This document shows, piece after piece, positions 26,083-39,322 of a stretch of DNA of 64,000 nt (position 1 is its first letter; each line of letters starts with the position of its first letter). Both the position numbers and the translations under genes were made by a program. A model generated the notes under the pieces. The model saw only the letters and a list, made by a program, of their open reading frames with translations, ran no database searches and was not told the DNA's origin. The DNA comes from Psoroptes ovis (Eukaryota > Arthropoda > Arachnida > Sarcoptiformes > Psoroptidae): positions 124,001 through 188,000 of the forward strand of contig PQWQ01000029.1 in assembly GCA_002943765.1 (NCBI GenBank), given 5' to 3'.

Positions 26083-26481
26083 ATGTCGGCCATACCATTC
26101 ATAACGTTTAGTACACCGCATATCCATGAGAATATACGGCAACAATTAATGATCGAACGACAGCAACAACAACAAAAATCAAAAGATAATGATGATCCAC
26201 CACGTGGACAAAAATATGCTCAATCAAATCGTATACCGACTATTGAACAATTGAAAGAATTGAATGCGAAATTGAAATCAAATGTACCATGTATGTATTC
26301 GAATAGATTCATTCCAAAAACAATCGATAATCGATTAATTATGTTTTCTTAATAATTATCTTAATCAATAGTCGCCAGTGAAATGTACAATTATAATTTA
26401 AAATTTATGAACAGTGTTTGGGGTCAATATAATCGTTATGCACCGCAAGCATTTCAAAAAAATATGGAATTCAAATCCTAA
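26083..26481 (+). CDS. Small conserved-looking protein, function unknown
   Basis: Two exons, 26083-26290 and 26372-26481, with an 81-bp GT-AG intron (donor CCAT|GTATGT, acceptor ATCAATAG|TCGCC) in phase 1. The product is 105 aa, starts MSAIPFITFSTPHIHENI, has a short poly-Gln run near residues 23-28 and a basic middle, and ends with an aromatic-rich C-terminus (FASEMYNYNLKFMNSVWGQ, then YNRYAPQAFQ). There is no signal peptide or transmembrane span. The clean splice, A-rich context before ATG and AATAAA 16 bp after the stop support a real gene. I do not recognise the family. Without splicing, the frame runs into the intron and gives a wrong C-terminus. Confidence 0.7.
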
Positions 26482-26496
26482 ATTTAATTGTGAAAC

Positions 26497-26502
26497 AATA
26501 AA
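26497..26502 (+). terminator. Candidate polyadenylation signal
   Basis: AATAAA just downstream of the stop codon of the 105-aa unknown gene. Confidence 0.5.
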
Positions 26503-26895
26503 CGAAGCCACCTTTCCTTAATTATTGAATTCTGTGCAATGATGGTCCCTAGGAGAAATGATGATTCTGTAAATAATAAATTTAATAACTTAATTAATCA
26601 ATTAAACACTCAAATTATTGAATATTTCGAATGTTTACTTACGATTTTTTTATGTTTATTTTCAGATTTACAAGTAGTTGACGCATTGACAGAATTTCAA
26701 AGATGGCTTCATTCCTGTGAACATTTATACATCCAGATATTAATCCAAGCAAAATTATCGGTGGTTTGGATTCGACAGTTTCACACACAAACTAAAATAA
26801 TCATGGTTCACAGTGAATTAATATGATTTCGCTGAAAATTTTTCTTCATTTTATTATTATTTGTTAGATACTTAGATATAGTTGTATTTTTGATA

Positions 26896-27014
26896 CAGTA
26901 ATTAAAGTTTTGATTCGTAGTTTTAAAATTTTATTTCGTAATTTTACTGTTGCAAATCACATTTAAAACTACGAAATTCAATTTTAAAACTCTGAATTAA
27001 AACTTAAATTACTG
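26896..27014. mobile_element. 119-bp fold-back element (second family)
   Basis: Flanked by TA on both sides. Ends CAGTAATTAAAGTTTTGATT and TTAAAACTTAAATTACTG. The interior matches the other copies (ATTTCGTAATTTTAC; AAACTACGAAATTCAATTTT). Exactly 119 bp, like three other copies in the window. Confidence 0.85.
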
Positions 27015-27685
27015 TATTCAAAAGTAGTAGTTGAAATACAATTTTTGATTTTACAAAGCCTTAAATAAACTTATATTTTGGTTTTTGGGAGATTTTTTCA
27101 TGAAGAAAATATCCGTTTATAATTTCATTTTCAAATATTTTCTTATTTTCATTTTTGAAAAATTAAAACCTTGATCTTAGAGCTTATTTGTGTTGATTTG
27201 TATGTGTATATTGGCAAACTTATTTTTCATTAATTCATTTTTCGAATTTTTCGTCATTGTCAAATATTGGTCTCAAGGTTAACATATCATTATTTTATTA
27301 TTGTTGTTGTTATAATGCTAATAATAACAGCAGCATTTTTTTGGTGATCAATCGAGCATTTAATAAAAATGGCCATTTTCATGTTCATTTGAAATGGATG
27401 TCGAATATCTAAACGAACAATTAAGATATGAATATGTATTAAATCATTTTCATTGGGCATTGGGATTTCGTCGACGGAAAAGGCAGGCTTTCCTGTTTCA
27501 ACATATGTTTCTTGAAATGGTGGTTATCATGAGATTTGTTTCTTTTGTTTTGAAAATGTTCCATTTCGTAGGACAATCATATTTATCAGCCGAAAATTTA
27601 GTTTTAATTCAATGCTAAATGTGATTCATTTAATACATATTGTTTATGAGTGATTATTTGATTTGAATTTGAACCAGAAAAAAAT

Positions 27686-28345
27686 ATGAAATTATCAATA
27701 TTTGATTTATCAGGGAAATTCTCATCATTACTACTGTTATTACTGATAATCAATTGTGCTAAATTTTCGACTGGTATCGATGAAGAAGCTGGTGGCCCTA
27801 TGAAACGATGGAATGCTGGCCAAATGATGACCATCGGTATACCGATTGAAGAAGCAATCGAACGTATACGTTCAATGCCACATCGTCGTAATGCATTGAT
27901 TCGAAGTCTTGGTGCTACATCATTAACCCAGCGAGCTGGCCGTAATCTTATTTTTCGTGTACTACTGACTATCGGTAATTATTTGATTTTTTTGTTAATC
28001 AATGAATTGAAATTTGAATTAAAATTTCAAATCAACCCTTTAATAGGTCATCAAAATGGCTTGACACAATGTACAGCACGTGTAATGTGTGAACAAACAT
28101 GTCAAGATGAAATAAATAAATCGGCAAATAATTATTTTGATACATATCCAACTGATGATTCATTTGTATCATATATTTTATCGGCAATCGAAAAAGGTAG
28201 AGAATTAGGCGCCATATATCATTGTGACCAATGTCAAGCATTATATCCAAAATGTATGGATGAATCAATTCGACAACAAGTATTGACTAAATACCTGTAT
28301 TTGATGGATATTACTGATTATGTTTTGAGTAAAATTCCTTCATAA
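27686..28345 (+). CDS. Secreted cysteine-containing protein, unknown function
   Basis: Two exons, 27686-27974 and 28047-28345. The 72-bp intron (GTAATTATTTG...TTTAATAG) has no in-frame stop, so an unspliced reading stays open with 24 extra hydrophobic residues. Spliced, it is 195 aa. An N-terminal signal peptide is likely (basic start, then SSLLLLLLIINCA). Mature features are a GRNLIFRVLL segment, a CTARVMCEQTC cluster and a CDQCQALYPKC motif near the C-terminus, suggesting disulphide bonds outside the cell. The order C-x4-5-CE ... G ... C ... LYPxC weakly recalls the arthropod DM4/DM12 secreted family. The gene converges on PTGES2, whose stop is about 160 bp away. Confidence 0.7.
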   Translation: MKLSIFDLSGKFSSLLLLLLIINCAKFSTGIDEEAGGPMKRWNAGQMMTIGIPIEEAIERIRSMPHRRNALIRSLGATSLTQRAGRNLIFRVLLTIGNYLIFLLINELKFELKFQINPLIGHQNGLTQCTARVMCEQTCQDEINKSANNYFDTYPTDDSFVSYILSAIEKGRELGAIYHCDQCQALYPKCMDESIRQQVLTKYLYLMDITDYVLSKIPS

Positions 28346-28397
28346 ACAATTGCCATATTCCATGTGTTTTTTGTAGTAAAATTTGAAAACAATCCAA

Positions 28398-28403
28398 TTT
28401 ATT
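28398..28403 (-). terminator. Candidate polyadenylation signal of PTGES2
   Basis: TTTATT on the plus strand, so AATAAA on the minus strand, about 106 bp beyond the PTGES2 stop codon. Confidence 0.4.
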
Positions 28404-28508
28404 ATCAGTAAATATCGATTGATCAAAATATTGATACATTCATTCGATGATACATTCATGATGATGACAAAACAATAATTGAATAACATGACATGATAAC
28501 ACACAAAT

Positions 28509-30120
28509 TTAATTGAATAAATGTCGAATATCATTTGAACCATGATGCTCATCAATAAATGTTTTCATTGAAAAATACCAATCACTGATTTTCGTTTGTT
28601 TCAGTAGGTCTTCGAATGCTTGACAACCTTCGATCGATCTCAGTACACCAAATACAGTCTATGTGTAAATTGATTAAAATTGAAAAAATTGAACAAATAC
28701 CAATTTCAATAGAACATACCAAATCAGAGAGACTAGGTTGATGGCCGCCCATAAATTTACGATCGGGACCAATTGATTTCAACCAATAATTACAAGAATC
28801 ATACAATGATTGCCTCACATCATCTTTGAGACGATATTTTCGCTTCAAACGTTTACCAATCATATACATGGCCATAGCACCGACATTTGTGATTATCATA
28901 ATTTCCCATTTTGAAAAAATTCTATCCCATTCACTAACTTGGGCAAAATAATTGAATGATTCAAATGATTCATCAATTGTACGATAAATATTCGGTGAAA
29001 GAATGTGTACAAAATGATCATCAACCCAGCGGCGCCATTTACGATCTCGTGCTAGTAATGGATCAATTTTTTCATATGTTTTCTCATCAACATCACCTAT
29101 CATAAGGAAATAACGATTTATCAATTCAATATTCGAACGTCTTGCTGCATACGTTGAACTGTCATCGTATGATGATGAATTTGTTTCCAACTCATTCGAT
29201 AGGACTTGACTATTTAAATACCATCGTATGATTGTCAACAGAGATTCACCTGAATGTTTTGAATTTGGATTCTTTGAAAGTAAATATGAATTTAATGCTG
29301 ATATTATAAATGTTGAATCATTCAATTGCTACGAGGAAAACAGAGAAAATCATTAGATCACAATCAATTAATGCAATCACGAGGTCTTACAAGAACTCTA
29401 GAATTTTCATCTTTAGTGTCAGTAATCAACAAGATCGGAACTTTACGATAGTTTTTTGAAAATTTGATCTGTTGTCGCATTACTGGATTAACTTCGATTA
29501 TTTCATAAGCGAATCCATAATAATCTAAAAATGTACGAACTTTACTACAAAATGGACAATTTTGATATTGAAACAATGTCAATTTCATATCATCAAAGGT
29601 AATAGGACCAGGTATCTGTTAAATAAAAACAAATTGACTTAATTGAAATCGTTTCAAGCATTCAACATACAATTTTCGATGGCTTCAGATCAGGCACCTC
29701 TGATCGATCCAACAGTGATGCATATTTTGTCATGAATTTCTCTGCGTTTACATCATCTTCGATCGATATTTCTACTGTTTTATTACTTGAAAAATTAAAT
29801 AAAAATTCTCGTAATGTTAATCCAGAACGACGATATCGATCATAAACAAATTCAATCACAACAAACAGCGACATGGCAGCAAAACCAATGAAAAATATTG
29901 ATGGTTTTCGTAATCGTCGACCACCGAATAATGATATTGATCTTTGTTGATGATAATTCACGACATAATTATTTATTTGTCGATTTAATATCGCATTTTT
30001 ATCATTATTCCTGTGTAATTTAAACAATGAAACCTGACGAAATGATTGTTGAGCATTGAACGTTTTGATTGTCAATCGAATCAATGATCGATTGCAGCGT
30101 GAAAGCGTTGAAATAATCAT
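28509..30120 (-). CDS. PTGES2: Prostaglandin E synthase 2-like protein
   Basis: Four exons on the minus strand: 30120-29671, 29615-29391, 29328-28720 and 28658-28509, all joined in phase 0 with GT-AG introns of 55-62 bp. Product about 477 aa (human about 377). The N-terminus is Arg/Ser-rich, then a hydrophobic span near residues 75-95 (PSIFFIGFAAMSLFVVIEFV). A thioredoxin-like domain carries the CPFC pair (Cys170, Cys173), followed by an all-helical GST-C-like domain with WVDDHFVHILSPNIYRT, MYMIGKRLKRK and FMGGHQPSLSDL. The last exon restores the family ending (VFGVLRSIEG...FEDLL). The family isomerises PGH2 to PGE2 in vitro and binds haem and glutathione; its physiological role is debated. 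Extra length sits mostly between the two domains (Ser/Asp-rich, near residues 250-280). It lies 300 bp from the FASN stop. Confidence 0.92.
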
Positions 30121-30307
30121 TTGAAATAATTCAAAATAATATTTTCAGAAATCAAATAAAATTTAAATTTCAACCAAAATTCAAAATCAAGACAGCTGTT
30201 TTGTTTTCTGATTGGGTCAATTCATAGAAGATAGGACGCAAAAAATTCACAAAAAAAATTCAAAAATCACAAAAAAAAATTTGAAAATTTGAAAATGACA
30301 TTTTTTA

Positions 30308-30313
30308 TTTATT
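30308..30313 (-). terminator. Candidate polyadenylation signal of FASN
   Basis: TTTATT on the plus strand (AATAAA on minus), about 107 bp beyond the FASN stop codon, within the PTGES2-FASN spacer. Confidence 0.4.
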
Positions 30314-30419
30314 CAAAAGCTTAGAATTTGAAATAAATTTTAAATAAAAATAATTAATGATTAAAATTACTTTAATTAATTATATTCCATCTATCGAATC
30401 AAATCATCAAATATCAGGC

Positions 30420-33400
30420 TTAAATATATTTTTTAATAATATCAATCAAAGTTTCATGGTTATTGGTCATAAAATTTTTATGGTCACCATTCAAAATATG
30501 TAAATGACATTTACCGGTTATCTTTCGGTTATGATTGAAAAAAATGATTAGTTTTAATGCAAAGCAATCAATGCATTCGGAAATAATGATACTTACAAGA
30601 TCACCAATACCATAATCATTTGGTATATCATCGGATTTAATCAAAACATTCGATGCACGAATCAAAGTGAGGTCACCATCAAATTGTTTATCCGCACATC
30701 GATATTGATTAACCATTACTAATTTTCTATAATGTGAACGCATTAAATAATCTAATGTATCGGTTTTGATATCAATATTTTGTGTTTGTTTCATAAGATT
30801 TGTAAGGAATTTGATTCGCTGTTGATTATCATTCATATTTATCAATAAATCACGTATTTTCGTTGTATCCATTGTAATTTTACCACGTAAATACATGAGC
30901 ATTGAATCAATATATGCTACATCGTTTGCTTCATTTTGATTAATCGAATATTTTTCCACGAGAACATCGGTGAATATTTTAAATTGTTTTGGTGATGAAT
31001 CTAATAATATAAGGCGATTATATCGTGGGATTCGCGAGGAAACACGTTGTTGTAGTTGAATACCCATTTCCAATGCTATAACACCGCCAAATGAATAAGC
31101 TATGACATCATATTTTTCCAAATTTAACCGTTCTTCAAGCAATCGAATAAAATGCGTGGCCGTATCTTTCAATGATGACATATCTTTAAGTTCAGGTGTC
31201 CAATTGATACCAATGACAGGACGATTAAGTCTTAATGCTATCGGTAACATTGAATCAAATGTAGAATCTAATGGTGGGAAAAACAATATTGGATCACCAT
31301 TGATTATATCGTTCAAATATACGATCGGTTCTTTCGGTACCAATTTATCATCCATCGATTGTTGTTGTTTGGCTGTTTGCTTATCTGCATTATCGGTGGC
31401 TGCTGTAACTTTAGCTTTGCCTTCACTTATTTCAATAATTTGTGAAATTGTCAATTTTCGTAAATCTTGTAGCGAATAAACAGCATCAAAATCACGTTCC
31501 ATTACTTGTTTAATTTCTACGGTCATCAATGAATCCATTCCAAGTTCACCGAGCGTTACATTTGGTTCTAATTTTTCATAATCTTTTATGCCTAAAATAT
31601 GTGCAACAGTTTTGATCAAACTTGTTTTACCACCACATAAACCTAATTTACTATCTGTCCATATTAAACTTGAACAAACTGAATACGGATTTTGTAACAA
31701 TCGATCCATCACCATCAAACATGATGGTATACGCTGAGGTATTGCACCACAAACAACAATATCATTTCCACGAACATTATCGATAATATAGCCAACATCA
31801 CCAATCGGTCCCCATTGTATAGCCATACCATTGAGGCCATCATTTCGTCTTTGATCACAAACACGTTCAATAACTGAATTACCGAAACCATAATTACTTT
31901 GGCCAGGATTACCGATACCACAACTTACTGATGAAAATCCAACAAAATAATCTAAATTCAATGATTTTTTCCGAGTCAAATCGTCCAACAAAATAAATGT
32001 ATTCGATTTAGGTTTAATAACATCTTCGAATGATTCCAATGTTTGATTTTCGAAAAGACCATCTTTAATGACCATGGCCAAATGGAAAATACCTCCTAAT
32101 GGAGCTAATTTTAGTGCATCATTGATCAGATTTTCAACACCTTCTTCAGTGGTCGTATCTTGTGTGAATATCTCAATACGAACACCTAATTTTTCAAAAT
32201 GTTCAATACGCCATTTTTGATATTGATTTTTTATTCCATTTCTTGATGTAATTATAAAATTACGTGCTTCACGTTCAATCATCCAATTAATAAGTTCCAT
32301 ACCGAAACCACCTAAACCACCGGTAACAATGTATGATTTATTCGAATGAAACACTGTTCTAGGTATGGCCGGAATTCGTAACGAATTATTTTTCTTCATT
32401 AATTCATCGAAATTAGCCGAACCAGCAATTTCTTCTTCACGTATTTTGATTAAAATTTTACCCATATGTTTACCAGTGGTCATATAACGGAATGCTTCTT
32501 CACATTCATCAATATTGAATACGGTACGATTCAACGGGACAATAACACCATTTTGTAGACCTTCAGTAATCATTTCCCAAATTCGTCTACGTTGTAACAA
32601 TATGTTATTCGGTGTACATGGATAAACATGTATCATATTATCAAGTAAAATACCATGGAATGTTTTATTTTTCATTATTTGTGACATATCTTTGATTTGG
32701 GAATAATTGAATTTGAATAAAATAAAATAAATAAACGAAAATCACAAAACGTCTTAAATCAAACTTACCTAATTTACTGTTCTGTGAAAGATCAAATTTA
32801 CCAATTTCTAAAAATCTTCCATAAGGTGCCAAACAATTAATGCTTGCAAATAACTTATCAGCAGCCAATGAATTCAGCACAATATCAACACCGGTTCCAT
32901 TCGTTTGTTTTAATATCATTTTTTCAAATGCAGTATCTCTTGAACTAGCAAATTGATTTGATTTTAATTGTGGAAATTTTTCCATCAAAAATTTACGCTT
33001 TTCATCTGATCCAACTGTAATAAACAGGTGACAATTATAGTGGAGACAAATAGCAATGGCTGCCTGGCCAACAGCACCACTTCCCGAATGAATAAGAACT
33101 TTTTCTTTTTGTTTAAGATTACCACGAATGATTAATGCATAATATGCTGTACCATAGGCTACCGGTACTGTAACTGCTTCTTCCATTGTCCAATTGTCCG
33201 GTATTGGCCATGTTAAACAGCTTTTTTGATCATAAATAAGTGTTGTGGCTAAGCATTTGGATTGTTTCATGCCCATCACACGATTGCCATTCTCATCGCG
33301 GCCAGCAAATTCAAGACCCATCAAACAATCATCGAGACCGATTTCCATTGGTAATGCATCTGGTGGCAATTTACCGGTAGCGATCATTACATCACGAAAA

Positions 33401-36400
33401 TTCAATGTAGAATAATAAACGGTAAAAAAATTTTCATTGAATTTTCGATTCATTGGCCAATGTTTGTGTTGAGCTTCAAACCATTGTACACTTGATAAAT
33501 CGCCACGTGTTTGTACATTGACAAAACAATGTTCAACAGGTTTCTTATCATAAAATTGATTAGTAGACAATGAAAAGTGGCGAAAAGAGCCCAAAGAACC
33601 ATCTGGTCCGATTGCACTCATTTGCAAATTCAATTTGACAATATTTTTTACTGTATCAGATGCGACATCGATAGGGCCCGCATTCGATGCATTAAGTATG
33701 CAACGAATTTTCAAACCATTCGGTTCTTTTCGTAAACAATTAGTAAATCCGATTACGCCTGATCGCGAATCATTGGCGATAAGCCAAACATATTTTTGTT
33801 CAATACTTTGATTCAAGCGTAAATCTTTAAGGCTATTTTGTAAGAGGTCAAACCAATCTCGAACATTGTTAGTGAAATTGATATAAATCTGATTTTCTGG
33901 TATGATTTCTTGTGAAATTTTTCGAATAAAAAAACAATGTACACCCAAGCGATCATTACGATGACCAATCAATTTGAATGATGTACGCTGTAATGCATCC
34001 ATAAAGCGGTCAACACATGAATGATTGCCACCATCATGATGATTGATTCCAAGTTTTTTTATTAATTGTTGTTCAAATTCGAAATAATGATCACGTAGTA
34101 AAATAATGGCGAACCCATTATCTTTCAAACATTCCCATGATGATTCAAGCATCGAATGGAAATCAATTTCATATTTCGATAGCAGGGGACAAATACTTGA
34201 ATCTTTATAGATGACTAAATCAACATTAATCAAATCGTTTGGAAATTTTGATTTGCCAGCCAACCATTCATGTTGTGCGCAAACAGCATTCAAATGATCA
34301 GCATTTACTTGACTTGGTGATGGATGTAATAGCCTGTAATTGAAATTCACTCGAAATGTATCCATTTCGATCCATTTCAAAATATCTGTTGCCATAATGT
34401 TACGGGTTTGACTTACTTCCAATATGTCTATGGATGAATCCCAAATGTTTTCGACAACTGCTTCCAATTGTGGCCGAATGAATACTTCGTTCATATGTGA
34501 ATGAAATAGATAATCATCTTCGATCATGTCCAACTGAGCTGGTTCAAAATTTTCGAAATCAATTTCTTGCAGAATTTTCAACAGAATTGGTTGATGAACT
34601 TTATTTTCATATTGTTGAATATCAAACGATTGATCATCCGAACAATTGTTTTGTTGCAAATATTTTGCACAATATTCTTGATATTTGAATAATTGTTCGG
34701 TCAAAAATCGTCGATACTCGTCACTGTTTGCTCTGTTTGTGCATATCAACTCATCTTTTTGATTGAATGCAACAAATTCATAAGATGATTCGACCGGTGG
34801 AATTGGATGTATACGACGTGGTGCCAAATTTGGTTTGATACCACGAAATTCTATACCGGTGGTCACTGCAATATTTAAACAAAAATCATAAATACTGTCC
34901 AAACTAATTTTTCCGCCATCATTTCGAACAGATGTGGATAATTTTTGTGATAACATAAATGGGTCACAAGCAAGATAATCGATACGAACCGGTACTAATA
35001 GCGCACGAATTGGTCGACCAATAATCACTGTTTGTATCATACCATCAACAAATGTGACCCAATTTTTGAATGAAATCGAAGCAATACTGAATTGATCAGT
35101 GACAGTAATTTGATTGATTGATTGAAATTCTGGCCCATAATCATAACCACGTAGCCGGAATTCTTTATACAAATCTTTAGTCGGCAGTTGCATTTCGAAT
35201 GGTTTTTCGAGTTCACTTTCGATTGAATCCATCATATCTTGATAAAGCAAGAATTTATCACCTTTATTCAATATGACAATACGACCAGTAGCTGTGACTG
35301 TACCATCATTCAACATGGTAAACATTCCATTTTGTTTATTATATTTCATAGCAAAAGTCATTATACCACTTTTAGGCATAATTGTTGCACGATGTATGAC
35401 AACATCTTCGAATATGATTGGTGTTTCTTCACGTTTTCGATCGAATGAACGACTTGCCAATTCCCATGCAAAAAATAGATAACCAGTCGCCGGAAATAGG
35501 ACACGTCCATCAACACAATGATCAGCATAAAATTTATCATCAGCAATTTGCATATCAACCGATTTAAATGTTTTAAATGTTTGATCATGATTGAAAAATT
35601 CTGGATATTTAGTACATTTGAAATGACGATCATGTTTCCATCGGATCATCGAATGCAATGATTGTGTTGTTCGAGCAACTGGATAATTATATGAAGGATA
35701 AAGGATTTCGATTTTAGGCGACAAACCATTTACATAAAGTTGACCAATATTCGATAGCAAAACATCGACATTGTTTGCACCACTTTTACGTATCATTGTT
35801 GGTGCATATTTACTTTCCATACCATAATCAAAAATATTACGTTTAATGACAGCTTGTAATAGGTTGTTTGGTGCTATTTCTACGAACAATGTATTCGATG
35901 GTAAACGTTTGAATACATCGTAAAATCGAACAGGTTCAAGTAAATTATCGACTAAATAATCGATAGCGAAATCTTCGACATTATTTTTATCATAAGTTGT
36001 CGACAGCCATTTCGAAGAAATTTTCACCTCTTTCGATAGTTTAATACTATCTGCTAATTTTTTTCGTAATGGTTCACGAATTTCTTCAATCAATTTACAA
36101 TGAAATGCAATTCTTGAACTATTGATTGCCCGTACAAATAGATCTGGTTCATTTTGTTGTAATTTTGCGATGAAATAATCCATATCCGATTCGGAACCAG
36201 CAACCGTGACCGAATCATAACTATTATGACATGCTGGCCATACATTTTGGCCATCAGGTTTTGAATATTGTTGACAATATTGTTGTGCTTGCTCCCATGT
36301 ACAACCAATGGCAGCCATTTTACCTGGTTTTGTTGCAGCTAATGAAGCCATTAATTTACCACGAATATATGCTGCTGTTATGGTTTGTTCAAGGTTCAAA

Positions 36401-38511
36401 CATTGATCAGCATATGCACATGTTAATTCACCAATCGAATGACCAATCACATAATCTGGTTCAATTTCCAGTTCACGTAGAAATTCAATCAAAGCCATTT
36501 GAATAACTGCAATGGCTATGAATGAATTTGTTGATGATTGCAATAATTTACGATCATCACCGGTCAATATGTTCATTAAATCAAGTGAACTATCCAAACG
36601 TTTTAATATGTTCGAACATTGATCGAATATTTTCGATATCGAAGGAATTCGTGCCAATTCTCGTCCCATCATTGGCCATTGACAACCCATTCCGGTGAAT
36701 ACAAAACAAACTGATGGCTTATTTTCACTGGTTATTTGATTGAATCGTACTTCATCCACTGGTTTTAAACGATTAGTTTCCACATCAGGTTTGAATAGGC
36801 GTGCACCTCTAAATTGCATTCCGAAAAACATTTGATCTTTATAGGCTGTAGTCTTCGAAATTGAATCTAATAGCGATAAAAATCCGGTTGTCAATTTATC
36901 GGGGTTATTAATTAAAAATTGATGAATATTATCCAATGTTTCTTGATTACGGCCACAAAACGTAATTAAACGTGGCAGCGGTCCAAATTCATAATCGTTT
37001 TCACTGATTTCTTTACTATTTTTTTCGATAATTGCATGAACATTGACACCACCGAACCCGAAACAATTCATAGCAATTTTTCTGCCTTTGAATGGTGTAC
37101 ATTCAGTGACTGGCTGTAGAATGCCACTGGTTAATCCTTCAATACGATGATTCATTTTGGACATGTGTAAATTTGGAGGTATTAATTCGTTTTCAAAACA
37201 AAGTATCGATTTCACAAGGCCACAAAGACCAGATGCACCTTCAGTATGACCGATTACAGATTTCAATGCACCAATTTTCAATGGTTTAGTACGGCCAATG
37301 CACATCGATTCGACTATAGCTCTCATTTCGGATGGATCACCAGCTTGTGTACCGGTACAATGTGCTTCACAATATTCGATTTCATTCGGATCTAGCTTTG
37401 CTTCTTTGAATGCATCGGAAATGACTTCACGTTGTAATTCAAAACTTGGAAATGTGATACCGAAATCTTTGAAACCATCGCAATTGGTTTTCGAATGAAT
37501 AATTGTTGCATATATTCTTCGTGCTTGTGATCGTCGCTGCAAAATGACCACTGCACAAGCTTCTCCTTTGGCATAACCATTGGCATCATCATCAAGACAC
37601 TTACATTTTCCTTCCGGTGATAACATGTTCAAATTAAGAAATTGATGTTGGGTTCCTGCACGAAGACAAATGTTTAGACCAGCCACTATGGCTTGATCAC
37701 ATTCACCAGCACGTAGCGAAACGATGGCTTGATGAAATGCACTGAAACCAGATGCACAAGCAGTATCAAAGTGTGTTGCTGGTCCTTTAAAATCGAAAAT
37801 GTTGTGCAACATTGAAAAATAATTTTGCCGATATGATGGAATGTTGATACCGAAATCAGTATATGCACTCATATATTCATCAAAACAGTGGCCAAGATAA
37901 ACACCTGTACGACTACCGGCCCAACTTTTAGGGTCGATACCTTTGTGTGGATCAAAAGAATATAGTTGATGTAATTTAAAACTATTGATTAACTATCGAT
38001 TAATTAATTAATTAATTATTACCTGAATCCCAAAGTGCTTCGAATGTTATCTCTAACAGTATACGAACTTGTGAATCAACATAATTGGCTGTTTCATCAT
38101 CAATTTTGAAAAATTCATTATCAAACAATGATATATCACGAATTTTTCCGGATCTTCTTGGTAGACCCAAGTAACCTGATTGATTTTTGATTTGATTTGT
38201 GTCAATTTGTGAATTTTTTTTTACAAAAATTTTTCAAACATACCAAATGGCCATCTACGTTCATCTTCGGTGACTAAATCCACACCATTATACATATTTT
38301 GTGAAAATTCATCAATCGAATCACTATCGGGAAAACGGCCAGACATACCACTGATTACAATATCTTCTTTCATTTTATATTCAGGTAGTTGAAAATTTTG
38401 TCGTATAGCTTCACGTTGAGCTAATTTTTCCGGTCCATATTGTTTATAAACATATTGTGCACCTTCACCAACAATATTAAGACCTTCTGGTTTTGGATTA
38501 CTATCAACCAT
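30420..38511 (-). CDS. FASN: Animal type I fatty acid synthase
   Basis: Five exons: 38511-38244, 38175-38023, 37940-32769 (5.2 kb), 32689-30597 and 30521-30420; about 2595 aa (human about 2511). This cytosolic homodimer builds palmitate from malonyl-CoA and NADPH. All domains appear in order with active sites: ketosynthase (DTACASG, Cys about 202; EAHCTGT; VIGHTEGASG), malonyl/acetyl transferase (GHSIGE, Ser about 640; AFHCKL), dehydratase (DHCVDGRVLFPATGYL, His about 947; DYGPEFQ), a region matching the inactive methyltransferase, enoyl reductase (HSGSGAVGQAA), ketoreductase (TGGLGGFG; SSVSCGIGNPGQSNYGFGN), acyl carrier (LGMDSLMTVE, Ser about 2251) and thioesterase (AYSFGG, Ser about 2396; NGDHKNF, His about 2575). 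The last intron is 75 bp with no stop and must be removed to restore the thioesterase end. Odd: AHCTGT replaces the usual AHGTGT. An N-terminal extension of about 50 residues precedes the KS. Confidence 0.96.
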
Positions 38512-39026
38512 GATTGATTTAGATTTAATTTTTTTAAAATTTTTTGATTGATTTGATTTTGATTAAATTAATTAAACTTTCATCAATTGAAAACAACACA
38601 AAACAAAATAAATATAAATATCGAAAAACAATAAAACAAACAAACAAAAATTCGATGTTGACGACCAGAAGATTGCGTGCTGACTGAGCTCGATGGATCA
38701 TAAGCAAATGCCTTAGACAAATACGAAATATAAAGATCAATCGTTTCGAACGTAAAGTTCATATATTTTAATCATAATCAATTTTGTCAAAAATAACTGA
38801 AATGTGACGAATATTTTTCATTTTTTTTTGTGTTTGTTTCGAATGAAATATTCAATGATGTATGCATATGCCTGTACTTATGTGTTATGTAAGATATGAT
38901 GATGATGATAATGATAATTGCGATGACAAAAGGTATGCTTATGACAACCTTAAGGTGAAGAGAACCTTATTTTTTTATTTTTATTTTTTTTGAAAAAATG
39001 TCATCCAATAACCAGTTTACAATATG

Positions 39027-39109
39027 CGCGGTTGTCCGAAAAGTTTTTGCTGATTTTTCCATTGATTTTCTATGTGATATAACCGTTGAAAATTTTGTGG
39101 ACAACCTAA
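39027..39109. mobile_element. Fold-back element, divergent interior
   Basis: GCGCGGTTGTCCGAAAAGTTT left and AATTTTGTGGACAACCTAA right. The interior contains CCATTGATTTTCTATG, the same word as the satellite sub-repeat. This makes it a mixed or recombined copy. Confidence 0.75.
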
Positions 39110-39322
39110 TATTGATATATCAATTATATATAAATTGCTAATCAATTATCGAAAATAATAATAATCAACTGACAATTATCTCCATGATGATGATGATGAT
39201 GATAATGGTGAAATGGTGAATTGGAATGTTCGAACAAAGTAGATTCGAATCGAATGAAAAAAAATGGGCCCAAACATAATTATTGTAAATTCGATGTAAT
39301 CAATCTCTATTTTGAAAATGTA

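Larger units (their letters stand above)
26482..27685. other. Spacer with fold-back element
   Basis: Contains a polyadenylation-like AATAAA at 26497-26502 and a 119-bp fold-back element at 26896-27014. Two open frames of 74-95 codons (26539-26826, 27394-27618) show no recognisable motif. They could be untranslated or missed exons but are not supported as genes. Confidence 0.5.

Noticed and set aside
26539..26826. 95-codon plus-strand open frame
   Set aside because: An acceptor-like TTTATTTTCAG occurs inside it, but no joining frame gives a recognisable protein; kept only as a possible untranslated or missed exon.
27394..27618. 74-codon plus-strand open frame before the secreted protein
   Set aside because: No conserved motif, no splice sites linking it to the neighbouring gene.
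31102..31479. 125-codon plus-strand open frame inside FASN
   Set aside because: Antisense shadow of the FASN acyl-carrier/thioesterase region; the minus strand carries the conserved motifs.
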